From Lentisphaeria bacterium UBA1724 (GTDB lineage Bacteria > Verrucomicrobiota > Lentisphaeria > Oligosphaerales > Oligosphaeraceae), in assembly GCA_002315885.1 (NCBI GenBank), contig DCIO01000005.1:1-5111 (forward strand): a stretch of 5,111 nucleotides of DNA, in the 5' to 3' direction. Both the position numbers and the translations under genes were made by a program. The notes under the pieces were generated by a model. The model ran no database searches, was not told the origin of the DNA, and saw only the letters and a list, made by a program, of their open reading frames with translations. The first letter of the stretch is position 1, and each line of letters starts with the position of its first letter. Shown here one piece after another: positions 1-5,111 of this stretch.

Positions 1-2
1 TA

Positions 3-611
3 GAGATGTTCGGGGATGTAATGCTTAATGACAAGCATTGGCCCGTTGTGCAGTTAGATTCCATTACCACGTCGCGGTTAGGAAAGATGCTGGATGGCAA
101 ACAGCAGACTGGGAAAAACAAGTATCCCTATCTTGCCAATTGTAATGTCCAGTGGTTCCGATTTGACCTTGAGAACCTGAAAGAAATGGATTTCAACGAT
201 GCCGACCAAGCGGAGTTCCAGTTACGTGACGGGGATCTGATGATTTGCGAGGGTGGGGAAATAGGTCGCTGTGCAATTTGGCATAATCAAATTCAACCGT
301 GTTTTTATCAGAAGGCCATCCATCGAGTCCGCTGTAATACGGTTCAAGTCATTCCCGAATATCTGGCTTGGTGGTTCAAGAATAATTGTGACAGAAATGC
401 CTTCGATACTGTTGCCGGAGCTAAGGCGACAATTGCGCATTTACCTGGTGAAAAGCTGAAAAAGCTCCAGGTGATGCTACCGCCATTGGAACTTCAAAAA
501 CGCTTTCAGCTTTTTCTCTACCACCTCGACAAATCAAAATTTGCGATAGAGGAATCGATTAGGAAATTAGAGTTGTTGTATCGGAGCAAGTTGCAGGAGT
601 ATTTCGGGTAG
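3..611 (+). CDS. hsdS: Type I restriction-modification specificity subunit HsdS, C-terminal target-recognition half (5' partial)
   Basis: HsdS is the DNA-recognition subunit of the type I R-M complex (M2S methylase, R2M2S nuclease). Each of its two target-recognition domains (TRDs) reads half of a split recognition site. Seen here is one TRD plus its trailing helix. Numbering from the ATG at 6: GW-like entry KHWPVVQL at 10-17, YLANCNVQW at 42-50, DGDLMICEGGEIGR at 75-88, YQKAIHRVR at 101-109, LPPLELQKRF at 158-167 and the closing conserved helix from LDKSK at 174 to LQEYFG at the C-terminus. The frame is open to base 1 (codon GAG precedes the ATG), and EMFGD before the GW-like motif is how second TRDs typically begin in two-domain HsdS proteins. 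I therefore infer that this ATG is internal and the gene starts upstream, with the first TRD missing from view. A stand-alone half-length HsdS is the less likely alternative. Its AT-richer composition than hsdR is common for exchanged specificity genes. Confidence 0.93.
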   Translation, partial: EMFGDVMLNDKHWPVVQLDSITTSRLGKMLDGKQQTGKNKYPYLANCNVQWFRFDLENLKEMDFNDADQAEFQLRDGDLMICEGGEIGRCAIWHNQIQPCFYQKAIHRVRCNTVQVIPEYLAWWFKNNCDRNAFDTVAGAKATIAHLPGEKLKKLQVMLPPLELQKRFQLFLYHLDKSKFAIEESIRKLELLYRSKLQEYFG

Positions 612-640
612 TTACATTTTGTGGCAGAGCGTAATCGGAG

Positions 641-3600
641 ATGAACAACAGCCTTATCGAACAGAGCATCCTGGCGAGCCAGTCGGCGACGGAGCCCAGC
701 GCGTCCGTCGTGGCGTTATGGCCCGTGGTGGAGCACTGTGTCCAGGCGGTATTCCAGGCGACAGGCAGGGCATTCCCCGCGGATTGCTCGCCCTTGGAGC
801 TGGTATCCAACTCCGTGCTGCGGGAATTCCTGGAAGACGCGGAGCTGATGGAAGAGCTGAATTTCGTCAGGCTGCTCCACTCCAACGCGCTTCATGAACG
901 CCACATCAAGAGTACCCACGCCAAGCGTGCGCAGGAGATCGCGCAGCGCCTGTGGGATGCTGTGCGTCTCCGCCTAGAGCACCCCGAGGCCGTCAGGCCC
1001 TCCAGGCCTCTGACGGAATACGAGACCCGCAAACTCTATATCGACTACTATCTGGAAGAGGTGGGCTGGGATGTGCTGACGAAGAAGGGCGAGGCCCTTC
1101 CCGACAAGGCGTGCATCGAAATCAAGGTCACGGGCATGCCCAACCCGCACGGCGAGGGCTACTGCGACTACGTGCTCTTCGGCAAGGATGGCAAGCCCCT
1201 GGCGGTGGTAGAGGCCAAGAAGACCAGCGTCAGCCCCGAAAAGGGCCGCACCCAGGTGGAACTCTACGGCAAGTGCCTGAAGGACCAATATGGTGTCATG
1301 CCCGTCCTCTACTACACCAACGGCTATGAAATCTGGTGCATGGACGGCATCTACGGGGAACGCCCCCTGACGGCATTCCATACCCGTCAGGAACTGGAAC
1401 GCATGATGCACCGCCGCAATCGCAAGCCCATTGCGGACATGCATCCCAATACGGGCATCGCGGGCCGCCCCTACCAGGCCATGGCGATTACACGCCTCTG
1501 CGAGCATCTCAGCAGCCTGCACCGCCGCGGACTGCTGGTCATGGCCACGGGCACGGGCAAGACACGCACCACCATCGCCCTGGTGGACGTGCTGACACGA
1601 TGCAACTGGGTGGAGCGGGTCCTCTTCCTGGCGGACCGCACGCCGCTGGTGGAACAGGCCTTCAAGGAATTCAGCAAGCACCTGCCCAGCATGTCCTACT
1701 CCGTCCTCTCCGACGCAAAGCTGGCAGGGGATGTGGACAAGGCACGCGTCATGTTCTCCACATACCAGACTATGATCCACTATGTGGACGATTCGGACAA
1801 ACGATTCTCCAGTGGACGATTCGATCTGATTATCGTGGACGAGGCACACCGCTCCATCTTCAACAAATACGGCGCCATCTTCGACTACTTCGACGCACTC
1901 CTGGTGGGACTTACCGCCACCCCGAAGGACGATGTGGACAAGAACACCTATCTGCTCTTCGACCGTGATAACGGCGTCCCAAACTTCGACTATTCCTACA
2001 GGCAGGCGGTGGAGGAAGGCTATCTCGTCCCCTACAAGCTCCTGAACCGAACCACGGCCCTGATGTCCGCGGGCATTCGCTACAACGACCTCTCCCCCGA
2101 GGAGCAGGCGGAGGTGGAGGAGGCATACGACGGCGAGCCTCCCGAGAAGATCGAAGCCAGCGAGTTCTTCCACAAGGTCTATAACGCTCCCACCTGCGAC
2201 CGCGTCATCCAGGACCTCATGACAAATGGCCTGAAGACACACGACGGCGACCTGCTCTGCAAGTCCATCGTATTCGCCGTGAACCACAGGCACGCGGACC
2301 TGATTGTCAAGCGCTTCCAGAAGCTCTATCCCGCCCTGGGGACGGACTACTGCAAGCTCATCGACAACTACGAAAACTACGCCAAGTCCACTCTGGAGGA
2401 GTTCAAGCTCGAGGACATGCCACGCATCGCGGTCTCCGTGGACATGCTGGATACGGGGGTGGACGTGCCATCCGTCGCCAATCTGGTCTTCTTCAAGAAG
2501 GTGCGCTCCAAGACCAAGTTCATCCAGATGATAGGCCGCGGCACACGGCTGTGCCCGAATCTCTTCGGTCCAGGAAAGGACAAGGAGTATTTCCGCATCT
2601 TCGATTACTGCGGGAATTTCCAATACTTCGGGACGCACGCGGATGAAGACGATGCCAAGAATGGCCTCACACTCTCCCAGAAGCTCTTCCTATTGCGCCT
2701 CAGGCTCGTTTGCGCACTCCAGGATATCGACAGCATGGCCGATCCCTGGAAGCACCACTTCCACGATACCCTCAAGAGCGGGCTCTACTCCCAGATACAG
2801 ACACTCTCGCACCAGCGCGAACGCATCCAGGTCCGCCAGGAACTGTCCCATATCGACAAATACATCCATACCCCCGCGGAATGGACGGCGTTGACCGACA
2901 GCAAGCTCCATGAGATCGAGACCCACATCGTGCCCCTGTTGGATGCCGATGGCGGGGACGACGTGCTGGTGAAGCTCTTCGATGCGAAGATGCACCGCAT
3001 TGAGCTGCCTGTGGCGAACAACCAGGGACTGGGGGAAGCCGCCCAGGACATCAAGGCGGTCCAGGCGATTGCGCTGAGACTTGCGGAACTGGGAACAATC
3101 ACCGAGATCGTGAACCAGGCGGACCACCTGCATGTGCTGGCTGACGCCGCATTCTGGAACAGCGGCCATGTCCAGCTGAAGGAGGTGGAGGAGCTGCGCC
3201 TTGCGCTGCGCCCGCTGATGATCTACCTGAAGGATACCACGGAAGCCGTGAAGATGCTCCATGTGGATGACGCCATGGTCGACGCAGGACAGGTCGATGG
3301 CGATTTTGCGGATGTCCGAACCTACCGCATGAAAGTCATTGACTACTTGATGCAGCACGAGGACCTGCCTGCCGTGAAGAAAATCATGCACCTGGAAAAG
3401 ATCAATACCCGCGACCTGAAGGACCTGGAGGATATCCTCTGGAACAAGCTTGGCACCCGCGATGACTACGTCAGGGAAAACTACCCGGGGTCTCTGGCGG
3501 GGTTTGTCCGAAGCATCGTGCAACTTGACACCCAGGCAGTGCAGGAAAAGTTCGGCGAGTTCCTGAACGAGAACGTCCTGAATGCGGACCAGCAGGAATT

Positions 3601-3775
3601 CGTCATGTCCATTATCGAATACCTGAAGGAAAATGGCGAGATGTCGCTGGAGGACCTCCAGGAATCACCCTTCAATACCGTGCATATACCCATGCTGTTC
3701 CATGACAAGATGGATGTGCTGCACCTGTTCATGACACGCATCCAGGAGTGCCAGAAAGTAGAAGCCGTGGCATGA
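641..3775 (+). CDS. hsdR: Type I restriction enzyme restriction/translocase subunit HsdR
   Basis: HsdR is the motor and nuclease of the type I complex: it translocates DNA with ATP and cuts far from the recognition site. The 1044-residue protein shows, in order, a helical N-terminal region (about 20-115, NFVRLLHSNALH at 74-85, resembling the DUF4145/HEPN-like domain of many HsdRs); a PD-(D/E)XK nuclease with D176, the E191-A-K193 core and the type I QxxxY motif at Q205-Y209; and SF2 helicase motifs I (TGTGKT 303-308), Ia (327-340), II (DEAH 400-403), III (LTATP 424-428), IV (about 542-555), V (DTGVDVP 604-610) and VI (QMIGRGTRL 629-637). From about 690 to the end it resembles the EcoEI_R_C domain, including ENGEMSLEDLQESPF near 997-1011, which points to the EcoAI/EcoEI (type IB) branch. 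All catalytic residues are present, so it should be active. ATG 641 is the first start after an in-frame TAA at 632-634; GGAG touches the ATG, so there is no well-spaced Shine-Dalgarno. It lies 29 nt after hsdS, in the same orientation. Confidence 0.97.
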   Translation: MNNSLIEQSILASQSATEPSASVVALWPVVEHCVQAVFQATGRAFPADCSPLELVSNSVLREFLEDAELMEELNFVRLLHSNALHERHIKSTHAKRAQEIAQRLWDAVRLRLEHPEAVRPSRPLTEYETRKLYIDYYLEEVGWDVLTKKGEALPDKACIEIKVTGMPNPHGEGYCDYVLFGKDGKPLAVVEAKKTSVSPEKGRTQVELYGKCLKDQYGVMPVLYYTNGYEIWCMDGIYGERPLTAFHTRQELERMMHRRNRKPIADMHPNTGIAGRPYQAMAITRLCEHLSSLHRRGLLVMATGTGKTRTTIALVDVLTRCNWVERVLFLADRTPLVEQAFKEFSKHLPSMSYSVLSDAKLAGDVDKARVMFSTYQTMIHYVDDSDKRFSSGRFDLIIVDEAHRSIFNKYGAIFDYFDALLVGLTATPKDDVDKNTYLLFDRDNGVPNFDYSYRQAVEEGYLVPYKLLNRTTALMSAGIRYNDLSPEEQAEVEEAYDGEPPEKIEASEFFHKVYNAPTCDRVIQDLMTNGLKTHDGDLLCKSIVFAVNHRHADLIVKRFQKLYPALGTDYCKLIDNYENYAKSTLEEFKLEDMPRIAVSVDMLDTGVDVPSVANLVFFKKVRSKTKFIQMIGRGTRLCPNLFGPGKDKEYFRIFDYCGNFQYFGTHADEDDAKNGLTLSQKLFLLRLRLVCALQDIDSMADPWKHHFHDTLKSGLYSQIQTLSHQRERIQVRQELSHIDKYIHTPAEWTALTDSKLHEIETHIVPLLDADGGDDVLVKLFDAKMHRIELPVANNQGLGEAAQDIKAVQAIALRLAELGTITEIVNQADHLHVLADAAFWNSGHVQLKEVEELRLALRPLMIYLKDTTEAVKMLHVDDAMVDAGQVDGDFADVRTYRMKVIDYLMQHEDLPAVKKIMHLEKINTRDLKDLEDILWNKLGTRDDYVRENYPGSLAGFVRSIVQLDTQAVQEKFGEFLNENVLNADQQEFVMSIIEYLKENGEMSLEDLQESPFNTVHIPMLFHDKMDVLHLFMTRIQECQKVEAVA

Positions 3776-4413
3776 TAAAGATAAGGGAGAAAATACTTTG
3801 TTCTCCTGAATCCAGCGAAAAAATACACATGAAGGGATTCAAACACACCGCATTCGCTTTCATTTCCCTGGCATATAAAAATATTCAGGAAATGTTTCCA
3901 GACCACAATCCCATCCTGCATCATACGGCGGAGAGCGCACGCCCGGGTGATTCCGTCTTTCATGACGGCATCTGCACAGTTGAGGATGCGTTAACCCTGC
4001 TGGAAAAATACTTGGACAACGGAAGCGAATGGTTTGTCGCCAGTTCTTCCAGGAAGGATGGACGCTTCACCATTGAAATGCCGTTCAACATAGGAAAGGT
4101 CTCCAACTCCCCCCCCTTGCCCCAGGAAGAATACCTCATTGTCAGGGACCATTACGGTCTGATGCCATCGGGGAAAACCCAGGCAACCCTGGAGGAAACT
4201 GAGAAAATCACCATCATCTTAACACCAGAGCGAAAGAACCCAGACGATGAAATAAAGTACGTCTTGGCTAGCATCTACCCCGGGGAACCAGGACCCGAAG
4301 GAAACTGGGACGGCCTCAAGGAAGGAAACACCATTCGCGGCGAAGAGCTAATCAAACGCGGCATCACACGGGTCAAACAAATACCGAATGCCGACGTCTC
4401 CAAACATCTTTGA
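3772..4413 (+). CDS. Uncharacterised protein translationally coupled to hsdR
   Basis: I do not recognise this 213-residue protein. ATG 3772 overlaps the hsdR TGA by ATGA, a typical coupling arrangement, and no good ribosome binding site precedes it. The frame stays open upstream to another possible start at 3748 inside hsdR, and an internal ATG at 3829 (MKGFKHTAF) is also possible, but the overlap favours 3772. The protein looks soluble: no signal peptide and no membrane helix. From 3772, a segment around GDSVFHDGICTVEDALTLL (about 59-77) is followed by an EWFVASS strand, a proline-rich linker near 111-118 and a C-terminal part with ITIILTPERKNPDD, then KYVLASIYPGEPG and GEELIKRGITRVK. The strand-plus-AxYPG pattern faintly recalls BECR-fold RNases (barnase/EndoU/ColicinE5/RelE type) attached to phage and toxin proteins, but this is inference only. 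It is AT-richer than hsdR, has a C8 run at 4109-4116, and probably arrived with the R-M locus as an accessory gene. Confidence 0.8.
   Translation: MIKIREKILCSPESSEKIHMKGFKHTAFAFISLAYKNIQEMFPDHNPILHHTAESARPGDSVFHDGICTVEDALTLLEKYLDNGSEWFVASSSRKDGRFTIEMPFNIGKVSNSPPLPQEEYLIVRDHYGLMPSGKTQATLEETEKITIILTPERKNPDDEIKYVLASIYPGEPGPEGNWDGLKEGNTIRGEELIKRGITRVKQIPNADVSKHL
4109..4116 (+). repeat. C8 homopolymer inside the hsdR-coupled gene
   Basis: Eight consecutive C residues encode the Ser-Pro-Pro linker region of the unknown protein. The reading frame is intact at C8. By direct reading, loss of one C leads to a TGA at 4160-4162 and gain of one C to a TGA at 4200-4202, both before the ITIILTPERKN segment. 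The tract could be a slippage site or simply a point prone to sequencing error. Confidence 0.6.
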
Positions 4414-4520
4414 AACAGTAGAGTATATTCCTTGGGAAAATGCGGTGAAGCGGTTACAGTAAGAGGGACGATTGTCGGAGCTTGGCAGCCAGAGAACAAG
4501 TGTAACAGGAGTTCTGTGAT
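4388..4520 (+). pseudogene. Possible remnant of an OB-fold-type domain split over two frames
   Basis: No intact gene lies between the unknown CDS and the small membrane protein. Frame 2 reads MPTSPNIFETVEYIPWENAV before a TAA at 4460-4462. Frame 1 reads GEAVTVRGTIVGAW from about 4444 and continues towards SSVMFL at the next gene's start. Put together, IPWENA plus GEAVTVRGTIVGAW plus a later MFL resembles the start of a small OB-fold domain (pattern W-x-EA ... G-x-x-VTVRGTIV ... FLNF) found in secreted or nuclease-associated bacterial proteins. The two pieces overlap in sequence, so a small deletion would be needed to explain the break. This is a similarity by eye; the region could equally be non-coding spacer. 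Confidence 0.27.
4507..4511 (+). promoter_or_regulatory. Ribosome binding site AGGAG for the small membrane protein
   Basis: AGGAG sits 7 nt before ATG 4519, an ideal spacing. It decides in favour of this start over a possible in-frame TTG at 4432, which would add 29 non-hydrophobic residues with no similar site in front of it. Confidence 0.75.
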
Positions 4521-4740
4521 GTTTTTGGTATTTCTAGGGTTGATTTTCTACATCGTGGGTGCGATTGGGTTTTTGATTGCGGAGTTCAAGGAGAGTGTGT
4601 TGTGGGGGCTGTTTGGGCCGTTCACGCAGATCGGGAATTTGATCTTTGCGGTTGTTCATTATGACAAGTGCAAGAAGAGCCTGGGGTATATGCTGTTGGG
4701 GATTGTGCTGATGATTCTCGGGGTGATTTGGGCGGGGTAG
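4519..4740 (+). CDS. Small three-helix inner-membrane protein
   Basis: A 73-residue, strongly hydrophobic protein. Three likely membrane helices are visible: about 1-21 (MFLVFLGLIFYIVGAIGFLI), 26-48 (VLWGLFGPFTQIGNLIFAVV) and 56-72 (GYMLLGIVLMILGVIW). The loop residues FKESVLWGL and HYDKCKKS resemble a widespread class of tiny bacterial membrane proteins that carry an ESVLWGL motif and a later H-x-DKxKK motif. No function is known to me for that class, and I see no catalytic residues. The start is set by the AGGAG 7 nt upstream. It is followed after 30 nt by the cysteine-cluster gene, so the two may share a transcript. The composition and T/G-rich codons differ from the unknown gene before it, suggesting it belongs to the resident chromosome and not to the R-M block. 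Confidence 0.85.
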   Translation: MFLVFLGLIFYIVGAIGFLIAEFKESVLWGLFGPFTQIGNLIFAVVHYDKCKKSLGYMLLGIVLMILGVIWAG

Positions 4741-4757
4741 GGCAGCGTGCCGATGTC

Positions 4758-4762
4758 GGGAG
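4758..4762 (+). promoter_or_regulatory. Ribosome binding site GGGAG for the YkgJ-type gene
   Basis: GGGAG lies 8 nt before ATG 4771. With the family's usual MECRxGCGACC beginning, it supports 4771 over the in-frame starts at 4747 (GTG) and 4753 (ATG). Confidence 0.6.
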
Positions 4763-4770
4763 TGTCGTCA

Positions 4771-5034
4771 ATGGAGTGTCGTGCGGGGTGTGGTGCGTGC
4801 TGTATTGCGGAGTCGATTTCGTCGCCGATACCGGGCATGCCCAATGGGAAGCCTGCGGGGGTGCGGTGTGTCAATTTGGACGAGAAGAACCTGTGCAAGA
4901 TATTTGGTTCGCCGGAACGCCCGAAGGTCTGTTCGTCGTTGCGTCCCGATCCGGAGATGTGCGGGACGTGTCGTGAGGAAGCCATGGCAATCCTTCAGGA
5001 ATGGGAGAGGGCGACGAAGCCCCTTGATTCTTGA
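4771..5034 (+). CDS. YkgJ family cysteine-cluster protein (putative zinc/iron-chelating domain)
   Basis: An 87-residue protein with nine cysteines (3, 7, 10, 11, 33, 42, 54, 64, 67). The N-terminal CxxxCxxCC cluster, the ISSPIPGMPNGKPAGVRC segment (16-33), C42 followed by IFGSPERPKVC (44-54) and the final CGTC (64-67) match the short YkgJ/CxxCxxCC family, annotated as a putative Zn- or Fe-chelating domain. The biochemical role of these proteins is not established; metal or iron-sulphur binding is inferred from the cysteines. The protein is probably cytoplasmic, with no signal peptide or membrane helix. This length is normal for the stand-alone form, so it looks complete. Start 4771 is preferred; use of 4753 would add six residues. 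The stop codon lies inside a 7-bp tandem repeat, so the last residues (LDS) are encoded by the repeat. Confidence 0.92.
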   Translation: MECRAGCGACCIAESISSPIPGMPNGKPAGVRCVNLDEKNLCKIFGSPERPKVCSSLRPDPEMCGTCREEAMAILQEWERATKPLDS

Positions 5035-5044
5035 TTCTTGATTC
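5024..5044 (+). repeat. Tandem 7-bp repeat TTGATTC x3
   Basis: Three perfect head-to-tail copies of TTGATTC, followed by a degenerate TGGTTCT. The first copy encodes the final residues of the YkgJ-type protein and its stop codon TGA falls in the second copy. Confidence 0.9.
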
Positions 5045-5054
5045 TGGTTCTTAT

Positions 5055-5083
5055 CGGCTGCGCCGCAACATCCCCTACGGGGA
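5055..5083. terminator. Two adjacent short inverted repeats after the YkgJ-type gene (possible weak terminator)
   Basis: CGGC-TGC-GCCG (5055-5065) and TCCCC-TAC-GGGGA (5071-5083) can each form a small hairpin. They lie 20-50 nt after the stop codon, where transcription might end. No T-run follows either one, so this is not a classical intrinsic terminator; they may instead be part of an intergenic repeat. Confidence 0.3.
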
Positions 5084-5087
5084 AATA

Positions 5088-5111
5088 GTCCTACAGGTCC
5101 TACAGGTCCTA
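5088..5111 (+). repeat. Tandem 9-bp repeat GTCCTACAG, truncated by the window end
   Basis: Two perfect copies (5088-5096, 5097-5105) and the first six bases of a third (5106-5111). The array runs off the end, so its full length is unknown. Similar short intergenic arrays of a GTCCTA-type unit occur in some bacterial genomes; no function can be read from it here. Confidence 0.88.

Noticed and set aside
974..2638. Long minus-strand open frame of 554 codons opposite hsdR
   Set aside because: It lies entirely opposite the well-supported hsdR helicase and nuclease motifs. Its translation has low complexity (many V, L, H, G, E) and no recognisable domain, as expected from the antisense of a GC-rich gene.
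2690..3523. Minus-strand open frame of 277 codons opposite the hsdR C-terminal domain
   Set aside because: It is an antisense shadow with similar biased composition and no motif, start signal or neighbouring gene on that strand.
3748..3771. Start of the unknown gene at 3748 inside hsdR
   Set aside because: It would add eight residues encoded within hsdR, and the ATGA overlap at 3772 is the more usual arrangement for a coupled gene.
4424..4429. TATATT as a -10 promoter element for the downstream small genes
   Set aside because: No -35-like hexamer lies at 16-18 nt spacing upstream; TTGAAA at 4410-4415 is only 8 nt away.
4432..4518. N-terminal extension of the small membrane protein from a TTG at 4432
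   Set aside because: There is no ribosome binding site at TTG, while AGGAG is ideally placed before ATG 4519. The extension is non-hydrophobic and is better explained as part of the possible OB-fold remnant.
4668..4976. Open frame of 102 codons on the + strand overlapping the membrane-protein and YkgJ-type genes
   Set aside because: It overlaps two better-supported genes in another frame and shows no motif or ribosome binding site.

Overview
The window reads left to right on the + strand. It contains the downstream half of a type I restriction-modification (R-M) operon, followed by two small genes that look like ordinary chromosomal neighbours. All supported genes are on the + strand. No tRNA, rRNA, CRISPR array or transposase is visible.

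Region 1 (1-4413) is the R-M block. It opens inside the specificity subunit gene hsdS; only the C-terminal target-recognition half is in the window and the reading frame is still open at base 1. After a 29-nt gap comes a complete hsdR (641-3775) for the restriction/translocation subunit. It has a PD-(D/E)XK nuclease, a full set of SF2 helicase motifs and an EcoEI/EcoAI-like C-terminus. Overlapping the hsdR stop by ATGA is a third gene (3772-4413) for a 213-residue protein that I cannot assign to a family. Its position suggests co-translation with HsdR. It contains a run of eight C where a one-base slip either way would remove its C-terminal part. The methyltransferase gene hsdM is not in the window and would be expected upstream of hsdS.

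Region 2 (4388-4520) is a short junction without an intact gene. Two overlapping frames each carry part of what reads like one OB-fold-type domain, so it may be the remnant of a broken gene at the edge of the R-M island.

Region 3 (4519-5034) has a 73-residue three-helix membrane protein and, 30 nt later, an 87-residue YkgJ-type cysteine-cluster protein. The last ~80 bases hold a 7-bp tandem repeat, two small hairpins and a 9-bp tandem repeat that runs off the end.

Composition is mosaic. Counted in 60-base samples, GC is 43% in hsdS (121-180), 67% in hsdR (1201-1260), 40% in the unknown gene (4201-4260) and 62% in the YkgJ gene (4921-4980). This fits a modular, horizontally acquired defence locus. 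The host is a Gram-negative-type bacterium of middling to high GC. The short intergenic tandem repeats made me think of gut Verrucomicrobiota/Lentisphaerota or Fibrobacter-like lineages, but the sequence does not settle this.
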